A DNA stretch of 42,741 nucleotides from Paenibacillus taichungensis (GTDB lineage Bacteria > Bacillota > Bacilli > Paenibacillales > Paenibacillaceae). This document shows, piece after piece, positions 8,306 through 15,820 of this stretch. The stretch's first letter is position 1. Every line of letters begins with the position of its first letter. The notes beneath the pieces are model-generated. The model was not told the DNA's origin and did no database searches. It was given only the letters and a program-made list of their open reading frames with translations. The translations under genes and the position numbers were made by a program. The DNA lies in assembly GCF_003287275.1 (NCBI RefSeq), contig NZ_QEVW01000031.1, positions 1 to 42,741 of the forward strand, written 5' to 3'.

Positions 8306-8355
8306 TTGCGCACCATTCGGTTGGTATTATAACATACAAATACAACAAGTGTTGT
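8306..8355 (+). promoter_or_regulatory. Nitroreductase promoter and likely TetR operator
   Basis: ACAACA-AG-TGTTGT (8342-8355) is a perfect six-plus-six palindrome. It lies directly after a possible promoter, TTGCGC (8306-8311) and TATAAC (8328-8333) with a 16-base spacer. Its position at the start of transcription is right for a repressor site. The TetR protein encoded divergently is the natural candidate. The promoter hexamers are weak, but the palindrome is clear. Confidence 0.55.
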
Positions 8356-8425
8356 TCAAACTACCCTACTTATGTTGTATTGAAACCATAGCAGAACACT
8401 GCATTTTTCAAAAGGAGGAGAGAAC

Positions 8426-9115
8426 ATGTCAGTTTCACAACCATCACTAACGATGGAACAACAACTTTTTTTTGATGTTATTGGAGAACGTCGGTCGGTT
8501 CGTAGTTATGATCCAGAGATCAGGATTTCGAGGGAGGAATTGACTGAAGTATTGCGGCAAGCTACGCTGGCTCCTTCAGCTGCTAACCTGCAGCCGTCGC
8601 GTTTTCTCGTAATCGACTCGCCGGAGCTGAAGCAGAAGCTACTTCCGATTGCATTCAATCAACAGCAAGTGGTCGAAGCTTCGGCTGTTATTGCGGTACT
8701 TGGAGATTTAGAATGTTATAAATTGGCCGAAAAAATATACGGAATGACGGTCGATGCAGGTTACATGCCTGCAGAGACGGCTAAATCGTTCGTGGAACGT
8801 TATACTGGAATGTATTCGAGCCTGCCGCCCGAGGCCATCCGCGAAAAAGTGTATACCGACGGCGGGCTAGTATCGATGCAACTCATGCTTGTCGCCCGGG
8901 CTAAAGGCTACGACACGGTATCGATGGGCGGCTACGATAAACAAAAGTTCATGGAAGCTTTCCGTATATCCGAACGCTACGTTCCGATTATGCTGATCGC
9001 CATCGGCAAGGCGGTCAAGCCGGGTCATCCGACGGTAAGGCTGGCAGTCGATGATGTAGCTTTTTTTAACGAAATGCCTGAGGAAGATCTCGATGAAATA
9101 ACGTGTGAGCGTTGA
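8426..9115 (+). CDS. Nitroreductase-family FMN-dependent oxidoreductase
   Basis: This 229-residue protein has the nitroreductase signature near its N terminus: VIGERRSVRSYDPE, then TLAPSAANLQPSRFLVID, which supply FMN phosphate and ring contacts. A C-terminal region follows with GGLVSMQLMLVARAKGYDTVSMGGYD, the usual dimer and flavin-binding helix. Members reduce nitroaromatics, quinones or other electrophiles with NAD(P)H in the cytoplasm. AAAGGAGGAG upstream of the ATG is a strong ribosome binding site. The gene is monocistronic, followed by the terminator at 9201, and faces a TetR gene across a palindrome. Induction by a toxic electrophile is therefore plausible but not shown. Confidence 0.9.
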   Translation: MSVSQPSLTMEQQLFFDVIGERRSVRSYDPEIRISREELTEVLRQATLAPSAANLQPSRFLVIDSPELKQKLLPIAFNQQQVVEASAVIAVLGDLECYKLAEKIYGMTVDAGYMPAETAKSFVERYTGMYSSLPPEAIREKVYTDGGLVSMQLMLVARAKGYDTVSMGGYDKQKFMEAFRISERYVPIMLIAIGKAVKPGHPTVRLAVDDVAFFNEMPEEDLDEITCER

Positions 9116-9200
9116 AGTCCTATATATTCTCATCATGCAGACAGGTGCGTATTGTCTAGATAGCTAAATATTTTGAAGACTAATCTCAATCTTTTAACTA

Positions 9201-9247
9201 AGCCCGTGTATAGAGCCAGGATCAGTGGTTCCATACACGGGCTTTTG
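9201..9247 (+). terminator. Intrinsic terminator of the nitroreductase gene
   Basis: AGCCCGTGTAT (9201-9211) pairs perfectly with ATACACGGGCT (9233-9243) and is followed by a short T run. The 21-base loop is large, but the eleven-base-pair GC-rich stem is convincing. Confidence 0.8.
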
Positions 9248-9325
9248 TTAGCTTTAGTTACTGTTTTGAAATACAGATTAAGAATGAACTACAAAGATTA
9301 ATTTTATCTCATTTTTTACTGGAAA

Positions 9326-9339
9326 TGTTTGCGCTACCA
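9326..9339 (-). promoter_or_regulatory. cre-like site before the sugar-ATPase remnant
   Basis: Read on the minus strand, TGGTAGCGCAAACA matches the CcpA operator pattern TGNAANCGNNNNCA at seven of eight fixed bases. It lies about 45 bases before the start codon of an MsmX/UgpC-like remnant, where catabolite control would be expected. The match is suggestive only. Confidence 0.35.
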
Positions 9340-9383
9340 TTAAAAATACAAACGGAAGTTGAGTAAGGGAGAGGTGAGAATAG

Positions 9384-9455
9384 GTGGAAGGCATTACTTT
9401 TGATCATGTATTTAAGCGGTATAAAGGCGAATTCCGCCCTGCCGTCAATCAGTAA
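9384..9455 (+). pseudogene. N-terminal remnant of an MsmX/UgpC-type sugar ABC ATPase
   Basis: A GTG codon after GGGAGAGGTGAG opens a 23-codon frame that reads MEGITFDHVFKRYKGE and continues FRPAVNQ before TAA. This is the familiar beginning of the shared sugar-transporter ATPases (MsmX, UgpC, MalK), which should continue for about 350 more residues through the Walker A motif. Everything after codon 23 is missing and is replaced by an unrelated sensor-kinase fragment. The upstream ribosome binding site and a cre-like site survive. I read it as the 5' scar of a deletion. Confidence 0.7.
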
Positions 9456-9912
9456 GTGATGGTACGAATCGGGGCCCGCTGTTGTCTTATATCAAGACGT
9501 TCACAAGTCTGCACAGTAGGACACCCCGCGGCATTGTGATAACGGATCTGGATGACAATCACCTAAGCCGATTCTTTTCACCTACCAAACGACTGCAAAG
9601 GCAAAAATTTCTGATCATTGATGAAAAAGGGGCTATTCTTTTTGATTCGGTCGGGAACGAATGGACTGGTGATGTTTTACCTTCTCCACAACTGCTAGCC
9701 AAGCGCAATCTGTATAACGAAGGCGTTGAGAAATTGTCGATTTATGATCAAGAACATTTGATCACTTTCGTCCGGATGGACAGCCTCCCCTGGACGATTA
9801 TCAGTCTGACTCCGATGGATGCCCTAGTGGAGCCTGTTATGGAGATGAATCGGTTGCTTCTTGTCATTATTATTGTCTATTTACTTGTATCCATTTATGC
9901 CGCTTTTTCGAT
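9456..9912 (+). pseudogene. Fragment of a YesM-type sensor histidine kinase
   Basis: The frame is open from about 9425 to TAG at 9917-9919. The recognisable part runs from LLSYIKTFTSLHSRTPRGIV through ITDLDDNHLSRFF and FLIIDEKGAILFD to the transmembrane segment LLLVIIIVYLLVSIYAAFSI. This matches the end of an extracellular dCache-like sensor domain and the second membrane span of YesM-type kinases. The N-terminal span, HAMP, HisKA and ATPase domains are all missing, and no ribosome binding site precedes any start. Both edges look like recombination joints: the left one to the sugar-ATPase remnant, the right one inside the 3' end of the convergent AraC gene. It is almost certainly not functional. 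Confidence 0.7.
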
Positions 9913-10768
9913 ATGCTAGCGGAACTAGTCCTATGTGCTTGCGAAAAAGGGAGGAGAAGTAGCTCACACTTTGAAAGCCGCAGGCAAGTGCGATTTCACT
10001 TACAGATCTTTTGGTTTCTCTCAACATCTCACAACTTTTATGAAGGCGGTATCGAGTTAGATAATTGTTGGGAGTTTGACCCACGTATTTATGAAATAAA
10101 GTACAGCAGCGGCTTCGACAAACGGCTCCTGAGGATGCAATGTCTTCAAGAGTTATTTTTTGCTCGTAGTTTTGATGAATGAATCGAGTCATTTTCTGAA
10201 TATTCGTCCATAATTGCACATCGTCGATATCTCCCACCTTCGGTTGCAAGTGATCCCCAATACCAGCGCATAAAGATAGAGCCTCTGAAGTTAAGCGGAA
10301 CGGATTTGGAGCAAAGTTATTGTGCATTTCAGCATAGATTGATTGAATGGTTAACAATATCTCGTGCTGCCAGGAGATCTGCTCTGCTAGTAATACAAAA
10401 TCATCCATGTTTGGACCAAACTTTTCTTCCCAGTAATCTCGTATGAACGAACCTTCCCCGATGAGAGAGGGATGGATCACTACAACAATAAATGAACAAT
10501 TACAATGAGTGTGAGAAAAACCAAAATGCAAACGATGGCTATTCACAAAAATCCCATTTCCTTGTTCTATACTAACGATCTGTCCGTTAACAGAATACTC
10601 CATCGAGCCTTCCAGAATATAAATGAACTCTACATCCGAATGCCAATGGGCGGCAGCTGCAAAATTATCAAATTGATTCAAGCTTCCCTTTCGGACATAC
10701 AAGGGTAGATCAGGTAAATTATAATTCAATCGTTCCGATAAATCAGAAAATACCTCTAAATTTTCCAT
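9881..10768 (-). CDS. AraC-family regulator with N-terminal cupin
   Basis: This 295-residue protein has an N-terminal AraC-binding cupin (HWHSDVEFIYILEGSMEY near residue 42) and a C-terminal double HTH. The HTH runs from MTRFIHQNYEQKITLEDIAS to VSEIALACGFQSVSYFSSLF and RKHIGLVPLAYRK. GGAGG lies eleven bases before the ATG. The last seven codons (SGINGYK) run into the sensor-kinase remnant on the other strand, so the original C-terminal tail was probably altered by the deletion joint. The DNA-binding domain itself is complete. It is divergent from a MATE transporter gene. Such regulators usually sense sugars or small hydrophobic ligands; the ligand here is unknown. Confidence 0.85.
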   Translation of the reverse strand: MENLEVFSDLSERLNYNLPDLPLYVRKGSLNQFDNFAAAAHWHSDVEFIYILEGSMEYSVNGQIVSIEQGNGIFVNSHRLHFGFSHTHCNCSFIVVVIHPSLIGEGSFIRDYWEEKFGPNMDDFVLLAEQISWQHEILLTIQSIYAEMHNNFAPNPFRLTSEALSLCAGIGDHLQPKVGDIDDVQLWTNIQKMTRFIHQNYEQKITLEDIASSGAVCRSRCCTLFHKYVGQTPNNYLTRYRLHKSCEMLRETKRSVSEIALACGFQSVSYFSSLFRKHIGLVPLAYRKSGINGYK

Positions 10769-10925
10769 TAAACAAAGTGCCTCCGATAAATATACGATTT
10801 TGATAAAAGTATAGCCAATATTTGTGGAAAGGACAATAAATTTATCCTATCTTGATAATATGGATGGCAACAGAGAGGAGTGGATGTAAGTTAAAAAGAA
10901 AAAGCGCATACAGTTAACTACTCCT

Positions 10926-12281
10926 ATGACGCGAGATTTTAACAAGGAATTAATCACGCTTGTCATTCCCATTGCATTACAAAATCTAATCTCAGCCACG
11001 GTCATATCAGCTGATGTAGTTATGTTGGGAATGATAAGCCAATCTACAATGTCGGCCGTATCACTAGCGGGACAAATCACTTTTGCATTAACATTGTTTT
11101 ACATGGGAATGGCTACGGGAGCAGGGATTTTGACTGCACAATATTGGGGGAAGAAAGATGTACAAACCATACAGCGTATTCTCAGCACGGCCTGCTTGTT
11201 CTCAATTAGTATCTCTATTTTGTTTTTTTTAGTATCTTTTTTATACCCAGAAAAGTTAATGCGTTTTTTTACAAATGATAGTGAATTAATTCGTTATGGT
11301 TCAATATTTCTAAAGATGAATTCGTTTTCTTATCTTGCAATGGGTATTTCTCAAATGTATCTCAGCGTGATTAGAAGTATGGAAAATGCAAAACTAAGCG
11401 CTTGGATTAGTTCACTATGTTTAATTTTAAACATTTTGTTTAATGCGTTATGCATCTTTGTCCTTTTCCCGGACAGACCTGAAATGGCAATCATGGCGGT
11501 AGCTCTCGCTACAGTTCTTGCTCGGTTTATGGAGTTGGGCTGCTGTGTTATTTATTCTGCGACGAGAGGGTCGATTCGTTTTCGTTTTCCCATATGGGAT
11601 GGTATTCAGCGCAATCTCTTAAAGGATTTCCTGAAATACACCATGCCTGTACAAGGCAATTATATTGTATGGGGAGGGGCACTAACTGCGACTGCCGCAA
11701 TTATTGGACATGTAAGTGCTGATATGGTTGCAGCGAATTCTGTTGCATCCGTGGTTAAGAATTTAACCATTGTCCTTTGTGGAGGTATTGCTAGTGGAGG
11801 ATCAATATTGGTTGGGAAATATCTAGGTAAAGGGGAGATCGACAAAGCAAAACAGGTGGGAAGCAGAATGAATCTTTATGCTTTACTATTTGGAATAATA
11901 GCAGGATGTACAATTATCCTGATAAAACCGCTTGTTTTCTCTGTAGTAAATCTAAATACCATATCTCAAAATTACTTGGATGGAATGTTATATATTAGTG
12001 CATTTTATTGTATTGCTAAATCCATTAATGCAACCAATATCTCAGGAATATTCACTGCGGGCGGTGACTCTAAGTTTGGCTTTTGGTGTGATTCGATCGT
12101 AATGTGGGGTATTATATTACCGCTTGGTTATCTCTGTGCTTTTGTCTGGCACGTATCTCCCCTGGTATTATATATCGTCATAAGTTTGGATGAGATCATT
12201 AAGTTGCCACTGGCATTTTACCGTTATCGCCAATACAAATGGCTGAATAATATTACAAGGACTTTTTCACCAGTAGGTTAA
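10926..12281 (+). CDS. MATE-family multidrug/sodium efflux transporter
   Basis: This 451-residue protein is predicted to have twelve membrane helices and shows the MATE pattern of two homologous halves: LVIPIALQNLISATVISADVVMLG near the start, and a similar SADMVAANSVASVVKNLT region near residue 260. It would export cationic drugs or metabolites against a sodium or proton gradient. The start is odd. The ATG at 10926 has no ribosome binding site. GAGAGGAG (10873-10880) precedes an in-frame ATG at 10884 that is followed at once by TAA, and the frame between reads VKKKKRIQLTTP, a normal N terminus for this family. The native second codon therefore appears to have become a stop, and translation from 10926 may be weak. 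It is followed closely by an acetyltransferase gene. Confidence 0.85.
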   Translation: MTRDFNKELITLVIPIALQNLISATVISADVVMLGMISQSTMSAVSLAGQITFALTLFYMGMATGAGILTAQYWGKKDVQTIQRILSTACLFSISISILFFLVSFLYPEKLMRFFTNDSELIRYGSIFLKMNSFSYLAMGISQMYLSVIRSMENAKLSAWISSLCLILNILFNALCIFVLFPDRPEMAIMAVALATVLARFMELGCCVIYSATRGSIRFRFPIWDGIQRNLLKDFLKYTMPVQGNYIVWGGALTATAAIIGHVSADMVAANSVASVVKNLTIVLCGGIASGGSILVGKYLGKGEIDKAKQVGSRMNLYALLFGIIAGCTIILIKPLVFSVVNLNTISQNYLDGMLYISAFYCIAKSINATNISGIFTAGGDSKFGFWCDSIVMWGIILPLGYLCAFVWHVSPLVLYIVISLDEIIKLPLAFYRYRQYKWLNNITRTFSPVG

Positions 12282-12312
12282 ATAAATAGATTAAATGCGA
12301 GGGGACTAAGGC

Positions 12313-12942
12313 ATGAATATTACAGAACGAATGGCAAGCCGACAATTATTTACTGATCACGATGCGAATTATCCTCAGGAAGCTTCTGATCTGGCTCGGG
12401 CTCGTCAACGAGGAAAGGCACTATGTTATGAGATCAATCGCTTACATCCCGATGATATTGACATGCGCAAGGCTCTGATGGAACAACTTTTCGGTAGTAT
12501 TGGTGAAAATGTTTGGATGGAACCTCCTATTCGGATGTCTTATGGATCAAACACTACAGTAGGTAACAATGTCTATATCAACTTTAATTTAACTGTTGTT
12601 GATGACTATAAAGTTACGATTGGAAACGATGTCATGTTTGGTCCAAATGTGACGATTGCTGTAACCAATCATCCAGTGCACCCTGAAAAACGCAAAGAAG
12701 GTGGAATGTTCGCTCTACCGGTAGTCATCGAGGATGGCGCATGGATTGGTAGCTGCGCTGTGATTGTGCCAGGGGTTACTATTGGTGCGGGTAGTGTGAT
12801 CGGTGCAGGAAGTGTGGTGACCAAGGATATTCCTAGTAATGTTATCGCTGTGGGTAATCCATGCAGGGTCCTTCGTGAAATCACCGATCATGACAGAGAG
12901 TATTACTACAAAAACATGCGTTTCGACCAAGTCGAATGGTAA
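12313..12942 (+). CDS. Sugar O-acetyltransferase (maltose/galactoside acetyltransferase type)
   Basis: This 209-residue protein starts with the Maa-type N-terminal domain (ERMASRQLFTDHDA, then LARARQRGKALCYEIN). A left-handed beta helix of hexapeptide repeats follows (IGENVWMEPPIRMSYGSNTT to VIGAGSVVTKDIPSNVIAVGNP). The catalytic histidine is in VTNHPVHPE. It would transfer an acetyl group from acetyl-CoA to the 6-hydroxyl of a glucosyl or galactosyl sugar, forming a trimer in the cytoplasm. The ATG at 12313 is preceded by GAGGGG. It lies 31 bases after the MATE gene and may be cotranscribed with it. The true acceptor sugar is not known. Confidence 0.9.
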   Translation: MNITERMASRQLFTDHDANYPQEASDLARARQRGKALCYEINRLHPDDIDMRKALMEQLFGSIGENVWMEPPIRMSYGSNTTVGNNVYINFNLTVVDDYKVTIGNDVMFGPNVTIAVTNHPVHPEKRKEGGMFALPVVIEDGAWIGSCAVIVPGVTIGAGSVIGAGSVVTKDIPSNVIAVGNPCRVLREITDHDREYYYKNMRFDQVEW

Positions 12943-13016
12943 TGGATAACCAAGCAAATAATCAATTCTAACTTAGGCCGACTAGACGTTACCTGGCAAG
13001 GAGAGGATATGGGGAA

Positions 13017-13181
13017 ATGATGCCACTCATTGTTGAAATCATTATATCAGTAAGTATTTTGATCGGTTTATATTGTGTAGTAGGTAGGTTATTGGAGTCC
13101 CCACGTGTTGTCAGTTACGCAGAGCATCTAGAAGAACAATTTGAAAAAAATCTTAATCTTTATGAAGACAACAGAAAATGA
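13017..13181 (+). CDS. Small single-span membrane protein, 54 residues
   Basis: The frame from ATG at 13017 to TGA at 13179-13181 encodes an N-terminal hydrophobic helix (IVEIIISVSILIGLYCVVG) and then a charged helical tail (SYAEHLEEQFEKNLNLYED). AAGGAGAGG (12998-13006) lies upstream. A four-codon minicistron, ATG GGG AAA TGA, begins at 13009 and overlaps this start by ATGA, so translation could be coupled. I do not recognise the family. The hydrophobic-then-charged pattern and the good ribosome binding site argue that it is real; the short length is the main reason for caution. Confidence 0.5.
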   Translation: MMPLIVEIIISVSILIGLYCVVGRLLESPRVVSYAEHLEEQFEKNLNLYEDNRK

Positions 13182-13218
13182 ATAATAAGGTATAGGAATT
13201 ATAGGATAAATTGCTGTT

Positions 13219-13293
13219 AAACCCTTTTCGTAGGCAAGAGAAAAAAGACATCTGTTAAGATGGACTTAATCTTGCTGAGCGGAGGGTTTTTTT
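13219..13293 (+). terminator. Structured terminator-like element, copy 1
   Basis: A three-tier hairpin ends in seven T residues. Outer stem: 13219-13227 with 13281-13289 (nine pairs, two G-U). Middle stem: GCAAGA (13234-13239) with TCTTGC (13270-13275). Apical stem: CATCT (13249-13253) with AGATG (13258-13262) around GTTA. GA dinucleotides flank the apical stem on both sides and could form tandem G-A pairs. A close relative occurs at 31282-31355. The simplest reading is a terminator for the small membrane protein gene, but the conservation of the internal loops is more than a terminator needs. Confidence 0.65.
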
Positions 13294-13424
13294 ATGGTTT
13301 AAAAAGGGGAGATCTGATCAATGGTGTGACCGAAAGGATCAGCATGTATATGGATTGAACTAACGTGTGGGATAGTTTAAGCTTATTCACATTGGTTTAT
13401 CATAGATTGTATTTAAACACTTTA

Positions 13425-13466
13425 AAAAGCCGATTCTTTCCTTATGAGGGAATCGACTTTTCTTTA
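13425..13466. terminator. Intrinsic terminator between two transcription units
   Basis: AAAAG-C-CGATTC (13425-13436) pairs with GAATCG-A-CTTTT (13450-13461) with one mismatch, and T-rich sequence follows. It lies about 50 bases before the Mga-like regulator and could insulate that gene. The stretch 13300-13420 between the two hairpins holds nothing that I recognise. Confidence 0.6.
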
Positions 13467-13514
13467 ACCAAAAACACGATGACATTTAATTTAAATTGAA
13501 ATAGGGTGGGGAAA

Positions 13515-14951
13515 ATGGATAAGGGATTTACATTAGCTAGTCAACTATTAACGCTGCTTGATACGGAACAAAGATGGTTTACCTTAGCTGAAGTTGAAAA
13601 AAGTTTAGGTATCTCCGATAAAACCATACGTAAGATGGTTGAGGAAATCAGTAAGCAATTACCTCCTACCGTAACTATAGAAGTTTCTAGAGGAAAGGGA
13701 ATCGTTCTTCATCGTGATGGACGAAGTGAGACGATGAGTGAAGTGATTTCTTCGATGTTCAGACAAACCGTCTTTTATCGACTGATGAATGTTTTGTTTA
13801 CGAATGTGAACCGACTGTCTGTGGAGGAGCTTGCCGGGGTCATGTTTATGAGTACCTCGTCGTTGAAGAAACTGATTGTGCACTTAAATAATAATGATCT
13901 AAAAGCGTATAAGTTACGCATTACGTATTCAACCCCCATGATCAAAGGAAATGAAATGAATATTCGATATTTCTATTGGAAGTTATATTGTGATGCGCAT
14001 GAATTCACAGGATGGCCCTTTGTGAACGTCGATTATGCTTATATCAATCAGTTAATCACGAATATAGAGAATGAGAAAAACATTGTATATTTTATTAATT
14101 CCAAAAGGAGATTATCCTTTTTGTTGGCCATTGTTGTGGAAAGAGTCGCTCAAGGGAAATGCGTAAAGATCGACGAAAGTGGCTACCCCTGGGATAAGGG
14201 GATGTTTTATTTACCCGTGCAGTCCCTTGTTAAGAGTCTTGAAGAGAACTTTTCAATCAATTTTCCCATTAGTGAAATTTGTTTTATGCAATCCCAGGTT
14301 AGCCTCAGCCAATATCACTACTATGAAGGATCGGAAATTACACCGATGAAAGAAGTCGAGTTGCATAAAGACAAAGAAGAATATCAAATGGGTAATTTGC
14401 TTCTAGAACTACTGGCCAACGTATACCCCAACTTGGAGAAGGAAGAACGATTTATATTGGAGATATACGCATTCTTTGACAAATTATTAATCGATAATGC
14501 AATTCCTGAATGGATGATAATTTCACAAAGTAATTTAACAGCATATGTTCAAAAGGAATGCCAGCAGCTCTATCAAGAACTGCAAACCTGCATGCAAACG
14601 TGGAGTAAAGCTTATCCTGCCGTCATGTACAATAATTTTCATCTAACCAAGTTAACCTTAATTGTTCGTTCCAGTTTACGTTATAAACAAAAAAGAGCCT
14701 TCTTGGTAATTGGAGAAGAATTCTCAATTCGTCATTACATAGCGGATTTGATCAAGAAGGAAATTGGGGATCAGCTGATCATTAATACTTCCATAATGAA
14801 AGGACTCTCCGATGAAATGATGCAGCAGCATCAGATTGATTTTGTCATTAGTAATATCCCTGTTGCATTGCAGACCGTGCCTGTTGTTATTATCTCTACG
14901 ATCCCGTCCAAGAGAGATCTAGACAATATTCGCAAAGAGTTGCTTTTATAA
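13515..14951 (+). CDS. Mga/PRD-type transcriptional regulator with EIIB-like C terminus
   Basis: This 478-residue protein has an N-terminal HTH of the Mga/BglG type (WFTLAEVEKSLGISDKTIRKMVEEI, residues about 18-42) and a second HTH-like segment near residue 110 (LSVEELAGVMFMSTSSLKKLIVHL). A long alpha-helical PRD-like middle follows. The C-terminal domain, from KRAFLVIGEEFSIRHYIADL, resembles a PTS EIIB fold, with FVISNIPVALQTVPVVIIST. Such proteins are often controlled by PTS phosphorylation. The ATG at 13515 is preferred over GTG at 13506, which lies inside the AGGGTGGGG ribosome binding site. The gene leads directly into deoD, an NCS2 permease gene and nupC, so control of purine nucleoside use is the likely role. 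Confidence 0.75.
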   Translation: MDKGFTLASQLLTLLDTEQRWFTLAEVEKSLGISDKTIRKMVEEISKQLPPTVTIEVSRGKGIVLHRDGRSETMSEVISSMFRQTVFYRLMNVLFTNVNRLSVEELAGVMFMSTSSLKKLIVHLNNNDLKAYKLRITYSTPMIKGNEMNIRYFYWKLYCDAHEFTGWPFVNVDYAYINQLITNIENEKNIVYFINSKRRLSFLLAIVVERVAQGKCVKIDESGYPWDKGMFYLPVQSLVKSLEENFSINFPISEICFMQSQVSLSQYHYYEGSEITPMKEVELHKDKEEYQMGNLLLELLANVYPNLEKEERFILEIYAFFDKLLIDNAIPEWMIISQSNLTAYVQKECQQLYQELQTCMQTWSKAYPAVMYNNFHLTKLTLIVRSSLRYKQKRAFLVIGEEFSIRHYIADLIKKEIGDQLIINTSIMKGLSDEMMQQHQIDFVISNIPVALQTVPVVIISTIPSKRDLDNIRKELLL

Positions 14952-14980
14952 TTTGTTCAATTATTTCCCTTACCCTCCGT

Positions 14981-15016
14981 AAGATTTTGGTCTAGTTTGT
15001 TATGCTGAAAAATCTT
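14981..15016. promoter_or_regulatory. Inverted repeat upstream of deoD
   Basis: AAGATTTT (14981-14988) and AAAATCTT (15009-15016) form a perfect eight-base inverted repeat with a 20-base spacer, inside the 157-base gap between the Mga-like regulator gene and deoD. It could be an operator for that regulator. I found no convincing -35/-10 pair close to it. Confidence 0.35.
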
Positions 15017-15108
15017 ATGCTCAATGTACTTTCCGAACTGATTTTCTTAAGGCAAGCGAAAGAGGTTTCGGTAAGACTTGTTCAACATTGAGAGTAGGGG
15101 GCAGATAT

Positions 15109-15816
15109 ATGAGTAGGCATTTAGGCGCAAAAAAAGGAGACATAGCGGACATCGTTTTGCTTCCAGGAGATCCTTTACGTGCAAAATTTGTAGCAGAACA
15201 CTTCTTGGATGAGGTCAATTGTTATAACGAAGTAAGAGGCATGTATGGGTACACCGGATTATACAAGGGCATACGGGTATCCGTTCAGGGAACAGGGATG
15301 GGAAATCCATCGATGAGCATCTATGCAACGGAATTGATCGTCGATTATGAAGTGAAGAAATTGATTCGTATCGGTACTTGTGGCGCGATGCAGAAAGAAA
15401 TTAATATTCGCGATATTATAATAGCCCAATCCGTGTCTTCAGATAGTAATATGACGGATAAGATCTTCCATGGCTGCAATTATGCACCTACAGCAGATTT
15501 CTCATTGTTAATGAAAGCGTATCAACAAGCACAAGCTAAACAAGTAAATGTTTTTGTTGGCAACATCTATAACTCCGATGAATTCTACCGTGAGAGCTTA
15601 GATCCACTTCACAAGTTTATGGATTTTGGTGTATTAGGGGTAGAAATGGAAAGCACAGCCTTATATACGTTAGCCGCTAAATATGGAGTGAAAGCTCTAT
15701 CCATTTTGACAGTAGGCAGTCAACTGTTAACACAGGAATATTTAACTCATCAAGAAAGTGAACAATCTTTTTATGAAATGGTAGAAATCGCTCTTAACAC
15801 AGGCATTGAAAGCTAA
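15109..15816 (+). CDS. deoD: DeoD-type purine nucleoside phosphorylase, catalytic residues altered
   Basis: This 235-residue protein aligns without gaps to hexameric DeoD phosphorylases, which split purine nucleosides with phosphate into base and ribose 1-phosphate. Retained are H4, the phosphate loop LPGDPLRAKF (G20, R24), R87 in LIRIGTCGA and the ribose-binding EMES (E179, E181). The catalytic loop, normally TVSDHI, reads TVGSQL, which puts serine at the position of Asp204. The position of Arg217 is also serine (QESEQSF). Both residues normally assist purine N7 protonation, so activity or substrate range is probably changed. The ATG at 15109 follows GTAGGGGG. It is tightly followed by an NCS2 permease gene and nupC. 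Confidence 0.85.
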   Translation: MSRHLGAKKGDIADIVLLPGDPLRAKFVAEHFLDEVNCYNEVRGMYGYTGLYKGIRVSVQGTGMGNPSMSIYATELIVDYEVKKLIRIGTCGAMQKEINIRDIIIAQSVSSDSNMTDKIFHGCNYAPTADFSLLMKAYQQAQAKQVNVFVGNIYNSDEFYRESLDPLHKFMDFGVLGVEMESTALYTLAAKYGVKALSILTVGSQLLTQEYLTHQESEQSFYEMVEIALNTGIES

Positions 15817-15820
15817 TCTT

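Noticed and set aside
9913..10182. 89-codon plus-strand frame opposite the AraC gene
   Set aside because: It is antisense to the conserved HTH coding region and lacks a ribosome binding site and family features.
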